Source of the DNA: a virus
DNA: 21,014 nt
Direction: 5' to 3' (one strand)
Virus record (IMG/VR): IMGVR_UViG_3300025083_000270
Span: 1 to 21,014 of that record
The stretch's first letter is position 1. Each line of letters starts with the position of its first letter. A program made the position numbers and the translations under genes. This document shows positions 1-8,025 of this stretch, piece by piece. Under the pieces are notes generated by a model that was not told the origin of the DNA, ran no database searches, and worked only from the letters and a program-made list of their open reading frames with translations.

Positions 1-1
1 T

Positions 2-964
2 GATGGTTCGTTAAATGCTACAAAACTTCAAGAAGCTAATAGTAATTTTGGCTATCACAGATTAAGCAAAACCATCACAGCTTCATCAGCAACAGATTAT
101 GCTTTAAGTATTTTTGTTAAAAAAGGAACACAAAAATATATACAGTTGTTACTACTTAGCACAAGCAATTCTTTTGCAGCAAGTAAGGTTTTTGATTTAG
201 AAAATGGTACACTTGGCGAAACAATTATAAATGGCACAGCAACTCTTACTGATGCTAAAATAGAAGATTTTGGTAATGGGTGGTATAGATGTACAATTAT
301 AGCACAGTTATCAACTGCTCCAAACACATTTAGAGTAAATTTAGCTAATGCAGCCACAGGAAATACCAAGAGCTTAGGTATGGTGCAATATACAGGGGAT
401 GGTAATGGCAATATCTATATATGGGGCGCACAACTCGAAGCAGGAAGCTACGCTACATCTTACATACCAACACAAGGTAGTGCAGTAACGAGGTTGGCTG
501 AAACTTCTGAAATAAATTCAGTACCTAATGTACCAACATCTTATCCTTTTGTTATGTATGTTGAGGGTAATCATACTTTAGGACAAGAGAGTGGTACTTG
601 TGGTTTTTATGACAAATCAAATCAATATCACTATTACTCAATACTATTTAGCAGTAATAATAAAGTATTGGCTTTATCACGACCACAGGGCACAGAAAAT
701 ATTTTAACTTCAACTTCAACATATACTGATGGATTTCATAAAGTAGCAGTTTTATTTTTAAACGATACAACTGTAAAATTATATGTAGATGGCGAACTTG
801 AAGCTACTAAAACCGATTGTTCAAATAATTCCTTTAATACATCTTTTACTGATTATATAATTGGTGTTTTTAGGTCAATTAGTACAAATTCTTGTAATAT
901 AAAAGATTTTAGAATATTTAATCACGAACTAACCGACAGCGAATTACAAGCATTAACAACGTAA
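2..964 (+). CDS. Tail fibre / receptor-binding protein with LamG-like domain (3' part, start outside window)
   Basis: The reading frame is open from the left edge, so the gene begins upstream; 320 residues are visible. The first half ends in the stretch WGAQLEAGSYATSYIPT...AVTR, which recurs in phage tail and fibre proteins after a carbohydrate-binding-like beta domain. The second half (roughly the last 140 residues) looks like a concanavalin/LamG fold: GFHKVAVLF, then VKLYVDGELE, then a closing IKDFRIFNHELTDSELQAL strand-and-turn pattern. Such modules bind surface glycans, so the likely role is host recognition at the tail tip; this is inferred from fold resemblance. Internal ATG codons (for example 146) are not the start because the homologous-looking beta domain continues upstream. 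Codon use differs from the genes that follow: AAT, GAT and TAT are common here, whereas AAC, GAC and TAC dominate downstream, which suggests a separately acquired adhesin. Confidence 0.75.
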   Translation, partial: DGSLNATKLQEANSNFGYHRLSKTITASSATDYALSIFVKKGTQKYIQLLLLSTSNSFAASKVFDLENGTLGETIINGTATLTDAKIEDFGNGWYRCTIIAQLSTAPNTFRVNLANAATGNTKSLGMVQYTGDGNGNIYIWGAQLEAGSYATSYIPTQGSAVTRLAETSEINSVPNVPTSYPFVMYVEGNHTLGQESGTCGFYDKSNQYHYYSILFSSNNKVLALSRPQGTENILTSTSTYTDGFHKVAVLFLNDTTVKLYVDGELEATKTDCSNNSFNTSFTDYIIGVFRSISTNSCNIKDFRIFNHELTDSELQALTT

Positions 965-1016
965 CAATTACACCTATAATAAAAACAAGAGTAAAATAAT
1001 TAAAAGTTAATATAAA

Positions 1017-1361
1017 ATGAAATATTTATTTAAGAAATACGAATTTACAGACGAAGCCGCAGCAGACGCGCTAATAGACGCGCTGCCACATAGCGAAGAC
1101 GAAGTAACTGGCGAAACATACCCAGACCACAAACACACAATAGTAAAGCTAGGACATATAGTAGTAACGCCAGGCGAATACGAAGAAGACGAAGACGGCG
1201 AACTAGTAGAAACTACAGCGCCAATACTAGCTGAAAAATACAGCGTAGACGTACTATGGCAAGGTATAGAAGAACAGCCAGAAGACTGGGCTGCTAGCGA
1301 AATAGTAATAGAAGACAACGGCGTACACACTTTTTTTGGTATTAACTACAGCAAAAAATAA
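1017..1361 (+). CDS. Small acidic hypothetical protein next to the fibre gene
   Basis: This 114-residue protein is rich in Glu and Asp (for example EYEEDEDGELVE around residues 54-65). It has a pattern I associate with a small protein often found beside fibre or tail genes in Bacteroidota phages: a conserved-looking DHKHTIVKLGHIV...TPGEY centre, a VDVLW strand, a PEDW turn and a HTFFGIN end. I cannot assign a function. It starts 53 bases after the fibre stop, behind an A-rich leader, and shows the window's typical codon habit (GAC, CTA, ATA, GTA). Its position between fibre and major tail protein suggests a virion or assembly role, but that is inference only. Confidence 0.7.
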   Translation: MKYLFKKYEFTDEAAADALIDALPHSEDEVTGETYPDHKHTIVKLGHIVVTPGEYEEDEDGELVETTAPILAEKYSVDVLWQGIEEQPEDWAASEIVIEDNGVHTFFGINYSKK

Positions 1362-1375
1362 AAAAAATAAATACG

Positions 1376-1383
1376 TATATTTG
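1376..1383 (+). promoter_or_regulatory. Promoter -7 box TATATTTG before the major tail protein gene
   Basis: The sequence TATATTTG fits the Bacteroidota -7 consensus TAnnTTTG and lies 18 bases before the ATG at 1402. No well-spaced -33 TTTG is seen. It sits in the short AT-rich gap after the acidic protein gene, directly in front of what should be one of the most strongly expressed structural genes. Confidence 0.55.
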
Positions 1384-1401
1384 TAGAAAATAAAACGACT
1401 T

Positions 1402-1821
1402 ATGGCTAGTACAGTATTTAACGGAACAGATTTACTACTAAAAGTATCGTCTACAGACGGTGCGGAAGCGAATATAGGACACACTACAAGCTGTACTATA
1501 TCTTTGTCTAATGATTTACCAGAAGCTACTACTAAAGATAGCGGCGGCTTTCAAGAAGTAATAGCTGGCGTAAGAAGCGGCGAAATTTCATTTGAAGGCT
1601 TAGTAGATTATACAGACGCACAAAACGCTGCTGAACTAGGCGACTTTTTACTAGCACGTACAAAATTGTATTTTGAGTTTGGAACTGCCGCTACAGGCGA
1701 CCAACTTTATAGCGGTGCTGGTTTTTTAAGCAGCTTAGAAGTAAGCGCAGAAATGGAAAGCCCAGTAACTTATAGTGGTTCTATTACTATTACTGGTACT
1801 ATTACAGCGTCTACAAACTAG
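1402..1821 (+). CDS. Major tail protein (tail tube), TP901-1-like
   Basis: This 139-residue protein should form the tail-tube rings. It begins MASTVFNGTDLLLKV and shows the pattern of the TP901-1/HK97-type tube proteins: an N-terminal strand, a Ser/Thr-rich CTISLSNDLPEATTKDSGGF loop region (residues 31-50), a GVRSGEISFEGLVDY strand, and a C-terminal TYSGSITITGTI strand. Its size is within the normal range for small siphovirus tube proteins. The position, followed by the frameshifted chaperone pair and the tape measure, is the canonical siphovirus order. The gene has its own TAnnTTTG box upstream and a strong terminator immediately downstream, as expected for a protein needed in hundreds of copies. 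Confidence 0.88.
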   Translation: MASTVFNGTDLLLKVSSTDGAEANIGHTTSCTISLSNDLPEATTKDSGGFQEVIAGVRSGEISFEGLVDYTDAQNAAELGDFLLARTKLYFEFGTAATGDQLYSGAGFLSSLEVSAEMESPVTYSGSITITGTITASTN

Positions 1822-1833
1822 TAACAAACTAAC

Positions 1834-1867
1834 AGCCCTAGCGTAAGGAACTAGGGCTAATTTTTTT
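1834..1867 (+). terminator. Rho-independent terminator after the major tail protein
   Basis: The inverted repeat AGCCCTAG (1834-1841) and CTAGGGCT (1851-1858) forms a perfect 8-bp stem with a 9-base loop, followed by AA and seven T residues. It ends only four bases before the ATG of the next gene. Transcription of the chaperone and tape-measure genes therefore depends on read-through, which would keep them below the tube protein. Confidence 0.85.
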
Positions 1868-1870
1868 AAT

Positions 1871-2263
1871 ATGGCAAACAGAAAAAGGGGGTACTACACT
1901 CTAAAACTAGGCGGTAAAAACCGCACACTTCATTTTAGTATGAACTTCTGGGCAAACTTTACAGAAGCCCAAGGCGTAGCACTAGACCAAATAGGCGACC
2001 TATTCGCTAGTGGTTTAAGTCTAAGCGCTATTCGTGATTTAATATACAGCGCACTACTAGCTAACGACCAGGAAAATAATAACGAAATAGACTACAATAA
2101 ATTTACTGTAGGCGCCTGGCTAGAAGACCTTACTAGCGACCAGTTAAACGACATAGTAGCCGCGCTAATGGAAACTAAACTACTAGGTAACGACTTAAAT
2201 ATGGGTGTAGAACGTAACCCAAAACCTAGTAAAACTACTACACAAAAAAAAACAAAACCCTAA
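1871..2263 (+). CDS. Tail assembly chaperone, short (G-like) form
   Basis: This 130-residue protein is the zero-frame product of the lambda G/GT-type chaperone locus between tube and tape-measure genes. It reads as a helical, moderately acidic protein (NFWANFTEAQGVALDQ near residues 26-41, LTSDQLNDIVAALMETK near 85-101) and ends in a low-complexity basic tail, TTTQKKTKP. The tail is encoded by an A9 run just before the stop. In siphoviruses this protein and its frameshifted longer form coat the tape-measure protein during tail assembly and are absent from the finished virion. The assignment rests on position, size and the frameshift signal rather than on a sequence motif. Confidence 0.8.
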   Translation: MANRKRGYYTLKLGGKNRTLHFSMNFWANFTEAQGVALDQIGDLFASGLSLSAIRDLIYSALLANDQENNNEIDYNKFTVGAWLEDLTSDQLNDIVAALMETKLLGNDLNMGVERNPKPSKTTTQKKTKP

Positions 2264-2619
2264 CCTGGGACGACCTACTAGACTATTATATAGGGCAAAT
2301 AGGTATTAACCCTAACGACTTCTGGGCTAATACTTGGAACGAAAACCAGCTGCTAGGCGAAGCCCACACTATACAGAACTACGTAAACTGGGAACAAACG
2401 CGCTATATAGCTACTATGCTGTATAACGTAAACTGTACTAAGCGTAGCCAAATGGTAAAACCAGAACAGCTACTACCACTTCCACAGGATATATATACTA
2501 AAAAAGCTACTGCGCCTAAAAGCACTAGAGAACAATACGAACGCTTTTTAGAACGGTCAGCTAGGGCTAAGGCTAGCGGCACTAGAACTGTAGCAGATTT
2601 TAAAAATACTAACGGTTAA
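1871..2619 (+). CDS. Tail assembly chaperone, long (GT-like) form made by -1 frameshift
   Basis: A -1 shift at the A-run near 2245-2251 joins the 1871 frame to an open frame that runs without a stop from 2251 to the TAA at 2617-2619. The join would read ...TTTQKK then NKTLTWDDLLDYYIGQ..., giving about 249 residues. The added part starts with a Trp/Asp-rich helical segment (TWDDLLDYY, NDFWANTWNENQLLGEA) of the kind seen in gpT-like extensions, and ends in a basic, helical tail (STREQYERFLERSARAKA). The extension has no sensible start of its own: its first ATG (2416) lies in the middle of this coding stretch. In the lambda paradigm the T part contacts the tube protein while the G part contacts the tape measure. 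Confidence 0.85.
2244..2252 (+). promoter_or_regulatory. Programmed -1 frameshift slippery site (A9 run)
   Basis: Nine consecutive A residues lie at 2244-2252. In the zero frame they are read CAA AAA AAA ACA, so the heptamer A-AAA-AAA (2245-2251) allows both tRNAs to slip back one base with full re-pairing. The zero-frame stop follows at 2261-2263, only ten bases downstream. No obvious Shine-Dalgarno stimulator is present, as expected for this host group; I did not identify a convincing downstream pseudoknot. Confidence 0.82.
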
Positions 2620-2653
2620 AAATTTCGTAATTTTACAGCTATAATTCTACACT

Positions 2654-4762
2654 ATGGCAGACCAAAAATTAAGGGTAATACTAGAAGCTAAAAGTGACAA
2701 GCTAGTAAAGGCGCTAGAAAAGTCTAGTAACAAATTACAACAGTTTGGTAAGGACGCTACGCGCATAGGTAAAAATTTAAGCGTAGGTCTTACGTTACCT
2801 ATTGCTGCTGCTGGTGGCGCTGCTATAAAATTAGCTAGTGATTTTGAAGAAAGCCTAAATAAAGTAGACGTAAGTTTTAAAAAAAGTAGTGAAAGCGTAA
2901 AAGAATTTTCTAAAACTACTTTAACCCAGTTTGGTATAGCGCAAGGTACAGCGTTAGATATGGCTGCTATGTTTGGCGATATGGGTACTAGTATGGGTTT
3001 AACAACCGACCAGGCAGCTAAAATGTCTACCAGTATGGTAGGGCTAGCTGGCGACTTAGCGTCTTTTAAAAACATAAAAATAGAAGAAGCTACTACAGCG
3101 CTAGCTGCTGTATTTACTGGCGAAACAGAAAGCTTAAAGCGCCTAGGTATTGTAATGACAGAAGCAAACCTAAAACAGTTTGCACTAACCCAGGGTATTA
3201 CAAAAAATATAAAAGCAATGACGCAAGCGGAAAAAACTACGCTGCGTTATCAATATGTAATAGCTAGTACAGGAAACGCGCAAGGCGATTTTGCTAGAAC
3301 CCAAGGCGGCGCAGCTAACCAGATGCGTATTTTTACAGAAAGCCTAAAAGAAATAGGCGCTAACTTAGGACAGATACTTCTACCAGCGTTTACCAAAATG
3401 GTAACTAAAGTAAACGAATTACTTAAAGCGTTTATGGGACTTGACGAAGGCACTAAAAAAACTATATTAGTTATTACTGGAATAGTAGCCGCTGTAGGTC
3501 CGTTTCTAATGGCTTTAGGAAAACTACCAGGACTATTAAGCCTAGCGGCTGGTGGCTTTAGAGTTTTAACCGCAGCTATGATAGCCAACCCTATACTAGC
3601 TGTAGCAACTGCTATAGCAGCTGTTACTGTAGCTTTAGTACAATATAGAAAAAGCCAAAAAGAAGCTAATAAAGTAGCGCTTGAACAAATGGACGCCGCA
3701 CAGTTAGGCGAAAAAATAGAAGCGCTTGAAAAAAGAAAACAAAGCCTTTATAAACGCGGCTATGAAGACGGTCAATTTAGAGTACAACAAGTACAGGACG
3801 AAATAGACGTATATAAAAAGCAGCTAGTAGTAGTAAACGAAGCTATAAAAGCTAACGAAGACCTAGAAAAACAAAAGAACAAAACAGCCGCTGCACCAAT
3901 ACAGCCAGCAGCTGGACCAGTTAGACAGCAAGCTACAGGCGTAAGCGCCTTAGGTGCTACAGCTGGTACTGCTATGGGTACTACCCAGCAGTTAAATTTA
4001 CAAGCTGGAAGTAGTTTACTAGGCGAAATGCAAACCGTAACTACAGACCCTGTAGCTATGTTAGCCGCTAGTGTTAGTAATAGTAGTAAAGAATTAGACG
4101 GCGCACTACAAAGAAGTAATAGTATTCTAAAAGCTAGAGGTATAGAACAGCAACTAATAGCACAGGAAAACGCCCTAGCTGTAGGCGAAATAGTTACTGG
4201 TGGTCTTCAAGGTGTAGCCGAAGGTATAGGTATGGCTTTAGGCGAAGCTATAGCAAACGGCGGTAGCTTAATAGGCGCACTATCTAGTACACTACTTACT
4301 GGCTTAGCAAATATGGCTATACAAATGGGTAAGCTAGTTTTACAAAATGGTATAGCTATTGAAGCTATAAAAGAAAGTTTAACTAAACTAACTGGAATAC
4401 CAGCTATAGTAGCTGGTGTAGCCTTAATAGCTATAGGTGCTGCGGTAAAAGCTGGTGCTGCTAACATAGCAAAAGGAAAAGGAAAAGGCGGCGGCGGTGC
4501 AACAGCTAGCGGACCACGTACAGGCGCTATAGCGGCGTTTGCTAATGGCGGTATAGTTAGCGGTCCAACACTAGGACTAATGGGCGAATATGCTGGCGCT
4601 AGAAGTAACCCAGAAGTAATAGCGCCACTAGATAAACTTAAAAACTTAATAGGCGACAGACAAGCGCAGCAAGTAAACGTAGGCGGTCAATTTGAACTAC
4701 GCGGTCAAGACCTTATAGTAGCACTACAACGCGCCGAAAAACAGCGCGGCAGAATTAAATAA
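2654..4762 (+). CDS. Tape-measure protein
   Basis: This 702-residue protein sets tail length and helps DNA entry. The N-terminal third is helical with the phage tape-measure pattern (LPIAAAGGAAIKLASDFEESLNKV at 48-71, GTALDMAAMFGDMGTSMGL at 98-116, LAAVFTGETESLKRLGI at 150-166). Two strongly hydrophobic stretches follow (about 270-300 and 307-330), another lies near the C-terminus, and the protein ends with the tape-measure signature FANGGIVSGPTLGLMGEY followed by NPEVIAPLDKL. It is preceded by the chaperone pair. By the usual rule of about 1.5 angstrom per residue the tail would be near 100 nm; that is inference. I see no peptidase or lysozyme domain inserted. Confidence 0.93.
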   Translation: MADQKLRVILEAKSDKLVKALEKSSNKLQQFGKDATRIGKNLSVGLTLPIAAAGGAAIKLASDFEESLNKVDVSFKKSSESVKEFSKTTLTQFGIAQGTALDMAAMFGDMGTSMGLTTDQAAKMSTSMVGLAGDLASFKNIKIEEATTALAAVFTGETESLKRLGIVMTEANLKQFALTQGITKNIKAMTQAEKTTLRYQYVIASTGNAQGDFARTQGGAANQMRIFTESLKEIGANLGQILLPAFTKMVTKVNELLKAFMGLDEGTKKTILVITGIVAAVGPFLMALGKLPGLLSLAAGGFRVLTAAMIANPILAVATAIAAVTVALVQYRKSQKEANKVALEQMDAAQLGEKIEALEKRKQSLYKRGYEDGQFRVQQVQDEIDVYKKQLVVVNEAIKANEDLEKQKNKTAAAPIQPAAGPVRQQATGVSALGATAGTAMGTTQQLNLQAGSSLLGEMQTVTTDPVAMLAASVSNSSKELDGALQRSNSILKARGIEQQLIAQENALAVGEIVTGGLQGVAEGIGMALGEAIANGGSLIGALSSTLLTGLANMAIQMGKLVLQNGIAIEAIKESLTKLTGIPAIVAGVALIAIGAAVKAGAANIAKGKGKGGGGATASGPRTGAIAAFANGGIVSGPTLGLMGEYAGARSNPEVIAPLDKLKNLIGDRQAQQVNVGGQFELRGQDLIVALQRAEKQRGRIK

Positions 4763-4768
4763 AACATT

Positions 4769-6901
4769 ATGGCGTACGGCGTAAAATTTAGGCTAGATTT
4801 TGAAGACCACGAAGGCAACGGTAGACGTTTAGACATTTTAAAAGACGGCTATACAGGCGAAATACTGCCGCTAGTAGGTGGCGAAGACCCAGTAAAAATT
4901 AAATGGGACGGCGACGACGACTTTTACAGCCCTATAATTGGTAGCACTTGCAATATAAGCCTATACCAAACAGACGAAACAAACTACGACGACTTCTTTA
5001 ACGAACCAGAACGCGAATACAAAGTAGAAGTATATGTAGCCCAGACTGTACGCGACGCATATAAAACTAGAAGCCAACAGGACGGCGGTATAGTGGAAGC
5101 TGACAACTGCGTAGATAGTAGTTTAATAGGCTACCTAGATACGCAAACAGCTTTTAATAGAAGGGTACTAGACGACGGTGGAACTGTAGAAGGTGGTACG
5201 TGTTTTAGTAAATATCTAACTATAGAAACTGTAGACGACTATAGGCTATTCTGGACTGGCTGGCTACTTAGCGACCAGTTTGCAGAAGTTTTAGCGCCTA
5301 ACCCACAACCTATAAACCTAACCGCTATAGACGGTATAGGCGAACTAGATAACTATTTTGTAGATAACAGCTACTATACTATTTCTTTTGGCGATTTAAA
5401 CTTTACACTATCTAGCGTTATATGTAAAGCGCTAGACAATATAGGGCTGGATATTGACGTAATACTAAATAACGACATAGCTGTAATAGATATACTAGGA
5501 ACTAACTACAATTTATATACACGCGATTTTACAGGAAACGAACAGGTTTTTATAAGCGACGACTACGAATTTTTTAACGCTAAAGAATTTTTAGAAAACA
5601 TACTAAAAAATATAAACGCTAGAATTTTCCAAGCTAATGGGCGCTGGGTAGTTTTAAATAACAGTACATACAGCGAAGAAGCTATAATAGACTACGTTAA
5701 ACAGTACAAGGTAGATAATTCGGCGCTACCAGCTGGTATAGGAACTATGCGACAGGCTTATTTAAAAGGCGATATAGAACGCCTTTATTTTAAGCGTTTC
5801 AATAGTAGCGGTACATACCAGGAAGACTATAACCACGAAGGTTTAAGAACTGTAAGAACTGACCTACAGCCACTAGACCAAAACCTAACACGCGAAGCAG
5901 AACGCGGCTATAAAGCTGTACAGTTTAAAGTACCGCCAATAAAAGGAATAGTAGACTATAACGACGACGTAGGTTTTGAATTTCAAAATACTACACACTG
6001 GACTATAACTAGCGGTAGTTTTACTACAGACGAAATAGCTTTAACTGGTAGTAGAAGTTTTAAAACAACTGCTATAAACAGCGGTAGTACGCCTACAAAC
6101 CTAGCAATAACAGGACAGTATAACGGTAACCGCGGCGTAGCTATGAAGCTAAGACTAAACTATTACTACGACACAAACAACGCTATACAGTCTACTACAT
6201 TATATAATAGGTTCTGGTGCCAAATTTATTTTACTAGTGGAACTACTTACTACTACGATACAACAAATAAGAACTGGACTACTACAGTTAAATACTTCTT
6301 TTTTGAAAATGATAAAAACGCTGCCGACGCCTGGGTAAGCCAGTCTTTAGACGTAGCCGAATTACCAGCAGCAGCTGGACAAAGCCAAACGGTTTATTTA
6401 CGTATATATGGACCTAGAAACTATTTAACTAACTACCAGGGCGTTTATATAGATAATACTGTAATGTTTCGCGACCAGCAACGAACGTCAATATATGAAC
6501 GCCTACTAACACAAGACACTACTACAAATGTTTTAATAAACGAAACAGAAATAGAACGCGAATTATTTAACTTTAGTCTAGGTTATACTGATATTTATAC
6601 TAGTATTTTAGATGTACCTAGACCTTACCAGGCTACAGCTAAACAGCAACTAAACGACTTTAGAAGTACTGTACTACGTTATGAAGGTACACTATACAAC
6701 CTACAGACAGAACCGCTTACGCCTATGGATAAAATACGAATAAACTTTACTAATTTTAGCGAAGGCGACAGCTTAATACTAGACGGCTTAGAATGTAGCC
6801 TACGTAAAAATAGATACAATATTATAGCACACAAACCAAACCAGGACGGCGATACCGCCGCTACAGAAACCACAAAAACAGAAGTTTATACATACCAATA
6901 A
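4769..6901 (+). CDS. Baseplate / distal tail protein (large, tail-tip associated)
   Basis: This 710-residue protein lies directly after the tape measure, where siphoviruses encode distal tail and tail-associated proteins. The N-terminus (YGVKFRLDFEDHEGN..., residues 3-17, then IKWDGDDDFYSPIIGSTCNI) looks like a beta-rich tail-hub domain. Residues 97-114 and 128-145 are two copies of an A-x3-R-x3-DGG-x-VE-x3-C motif. A middle insertion (about 405-570) resembles a carbohydrate-binding beta sandwich (FQNTTHWTITSGSF, then a long YYYDTTNKNWTT segment). The C-terminus (MDKIRINFTNFSEGDSLILDGLE) is compact and beta-rich. No lysozyme or peptidase motif is visible. I infer a structural tip or hub role; the exact equivalent (Dit or Tal) cannot be decided by eye. 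Confidence 0.75.
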   Translation: MAYGVKFRLDFEDHEGNGRRLDILKDGYTGEILPLVGGEDPVKIKWDGDDDFYSPIIGSTCNISLYQTDETNYDDFFNEPEREYKVEVYVAQTVRDAYKTRSQQDGGIVEADNCVDSSLIGYLDTQTAFNRRVLDDGGTVEGGTCFSKYLTIETVDDYRLFWTGWLLSDQFAEVLAPNPQPINLTAIDGIGELDNYFVDNSYYTISFGDLNFTLSSVICKALDNIGLDIDVILNNDIAVIDILGTNYNLYTRDFTGNEQVFISDDYEFFNAKEFLENILKNINARIFQANGRWVVLNNSTYSEEAIIDYVKQYKVDNSALPAGIGTMRQAYLKGDIERLYFKRFNSSGTYQEDYNHEGLRTVRTDLQPLDQNLTREAERGYKAVQFKVPPIKGIVDYNDDVGFEFQNTTHWTITSGSFTTDEIALTGSRSFKTTAINSGSTPTNLAITGQYNGNRGVAMKLRLNYYYDTNNAIQSTTLYNRFWCQIYFTSGTTYYYDTTNKNWTTTVKYFFFENDKNAADAWVSQSLDVAELPAAAGQSQTVYLRIYGPRNYLTNYQGVYIDNTVMFRDQQRTSIYERLLTQDTTTNVLINETEIERELFNFSLGYTDIYTSILDVPRPYQATAKQQLNDFRSTVLRYEGTLYNLQTEPLTPMDKIRINFTNFSEGDSLILDGLECSLRKNRYNIIAHKPNQDGDTAATETTKTEVYTYQ
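5057..5203 (+). repeat. Region coding two DGG-VE-C peptide repeats in the tail protein
   Basis: Residues 97-114 (AYKTRSQQDGGIVEADNC) and 128-145 (AFNRRVLDDGGTVEGGTC) share A, R, DGG, VE and the final C at the same spacing, 8 of 18 positions, 31 residues apart. The DNA is too diverged for a recent duplication, so the repeat is conserved at the protein level. Confidence 0.7.
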
Positions 6902-6930
6902 CCAGAATTAACAGCCCTTTGTTTGCTGCT

Positions 6931-6965
6931 AACCCACCTGTAAGCCTAGCGCTGGGTGGGTTTTT
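6931..6965 (+). terminator. Rho-independent terminator closing the tail block
   Basis: AACCCACC (6931-6938) pairs with GGTGGGTT (6955-6962) across a 16-base loop, and the second arm runs into TTTTT. It lies in the 125-base gap between the tail genes and the replication block, so it separates late from early transcription. Confidence 0.82.
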
Positions 6966-6974
6966 ACTTTAAAA

Positions 6975-6982
6975 TAAATTTG
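6975..6982 (+). promoter_or_regulatory. Promoter -7 box TAAATTTG before the replication block
   Basis: TAAATTTG matches TAnnTTTG and lies ten bases after the tail-block terminator and 44 bases before the ATG at 7027. A second near match, TCTATTTG (6995-7002), follows. No -33 TTTG at the expected 19-20 base distance is seen. By position this should be the start of the early operon. Confidence 0.5.
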
Positions 6983-7026
6983 CATAGTTTAATATCTATT
7001 TGTAATTTAGCAGTAAAATATACAAT

Positions 7027-7227
7027 ATGTATAAAGATTTATTTACAGCTGAAATGCGTAAGCTAGGTTTTACTTTAAAAGATATATGCGAACTAATAGG
7101 CGCTAAATACCCTACGGTATATACGCGGCTAGATAGCCCAGAAACTTTTAGAGTAGCCGAACTTCGCGCATTACATAAAGCTGGTTTTAGTATAGATATT
7201 ACTTTTAATTTAATTATAAACAAGTGA
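7027..7227 (+). CDS. Small helix-turn-helix protein, putative early regulator
   Basis: This 66-residue protein has the profile of a compact DNA-binding protein: LGFTLKDICELIGAKYPTVYTRLDSPETFRVAELRAL (residues 13-49) reads as helix, turn, recognition helix, with the ICELIGAKYPTVY part fitting an HTH of the Xre/Cro or sigma-region type. It is the first gene after the promoter at 6975 and its stop overlaps the next start (GTGA), so it heads an early operon. A regulator of this operon is a reasonable inference; no operator was identified. Confidence 0.6.
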   Translation: MYKDLFTAEMRKLGFTLKDICELIGAKYPTVYTRLDSPETFRVAELRALHKAGFSIDITFNLIINK

Positions 7228-7724
7228 AAACAGTAAATATAAAAGGCAAAGAGTATATAACCGTAAACGAACGGCTTATGCACTTTAGAAAAGAAGCCAC
7301 CTATAATGGCTGGCGAATAGTCGAAGACCTAATAAGTTTAGACGACAAAGAAGGCGTATTTAAAGCTACTATTTTAGACCCAGACGGTAACGAAATGGTA
7401 AGCGCCCACGCCCAGGAATACCGCGACAGTAGCTACATAAATAAAACGTCGTTTTTAGAAAACGGCTTTACAAGCGCTTTAGGGCGCGCGTTAGGCTATT
7501 TAGGTATAGGACTAGACACTAGTATAGCTAGTGCTGACGAAGTAGGTAACGCTGTACATAACCAAAGCGGCAAAAATGGTAACCAGGATAATAAAAGCTG
7601 GCTAACAGAAAACCAACTAAACGCAACCCTAAAGGGTACAACCGACCAGGCTAAAAAAGTACTGGCTAATTACAAAATGAAAAAAGAGTATAAACAGCAG
7701 ATAACTGCACAATTCAATATATAA
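7224..7724 (+). CDS. Putative single-strand annealing / ssDNA-binding recombination protein
   Basis: This 166-residue protein starts with GTG at 7224, overlapping the previous stop by four bases. Its core, YINKTSFLENGFTSALGRALGYLGIG (residues 71-96) followed by TSIASADEV, matches the S-x-E-N-x-x-T-S-A-x-G-R-A-L-x-x-x-G-x-G signature of a phage protein family I associate with ERF/Rad52-type annealing functions; in many phages it lies beside an exonuclease, as here (8084-8842). The C-terminal part (NQSGKNGNQDNKSWLTENQLN) is a polar linker followed by a short helical domain. Biochemical annealing activity is not demonstrated by the sequence, so the call is by family resemblance and context. Confidence 0.6.
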   Translation: MKTVNIKGKEYITVNERLMHFRKEATYNGWRIVEDLISLDDKEGVFKATILDPDGNEMVSAHAQEYRDSSYINKTSFLENGFTSALGRALGYLGIGLDTSIASADEVGNAVHNQSGKNGNQDNKSWLTENQLNATLKGTTDQAKKVLANYKMKKEYKQQITAQFNI

Positions 7725-8014
7725 TGAGTAACACGAAAACTAAGTACGTAAATGGCGTACGACTATTTAACCCTGGCGATAATGCGCCACAGAACCTTTT
7801 AGCAAACGTTTTAATAACGCCAAAACTACTTATAGAATGTTTAAAACAGGACGAAGTACAAGACGCTAAAAGCGAATATAAAGGCGACACGCAATACAAA
7901 GCGAACCTATGGAAAAATGACGACGGTAGTTTAAGTATGTCGTTTAATACCTATAAGCCTACAGAACAAAAAGAAACTAAAGTAGCACAAGGGGAAACCG
8001 ACCTACCCTGGTAG
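7724..8014 (+). CDS. Small protein with SSB-like acidic C-terminal tip
   Basis: This 96-residue protein overlaps the previous stop by one base (TAATG). It contains a beta-rich stretch (YKGDTQYKANLWKNDDGSLSMSFN, within residues 53-76) and ends in a flexible charged tail closing with GETDLPW. An acidic tail ending in D-x-P-(F/W) is the hallmark of bacterial and phage single-stranded-DNA-binding proteins, which use it to recruit partner enzymes. The body is shorter than a normal OB-fold SSB (about 110 residues for the fold alone), so it may be a reduced SSB or an accessory protein. Between an annealing-like protein and an exonuclease, a recombination role is likely but unproven. Confidence 0.55.
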   Translation: MSNTKTKYVNGVRLFNPGDNAPQNLLANVLITPKLLIECLKQDEVQDAKSEYKGDTQYKANLWKNDDGSLSMSFNTYKPTEQKETKVAQGETDLPW

Positions 8015-8025
8015 GTTTTAATAAC

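Noticed and set aside
2416-2619. A separate 67-residue gene starting at ATG 2416
   Set aside because: The same frame is open without a stop back to the slippery run at 2244-2252 and reads as protein there, so this is the C-terminal part of the frameshifted chaperone.
7027-7227. Lysogeny repressor (cI-type)
   Set aside because: The small HTH protein could be a repressor, but no divergent promoter, no integrase and no operator pair are visible, so a temperate lifestyle cannot be claimed.
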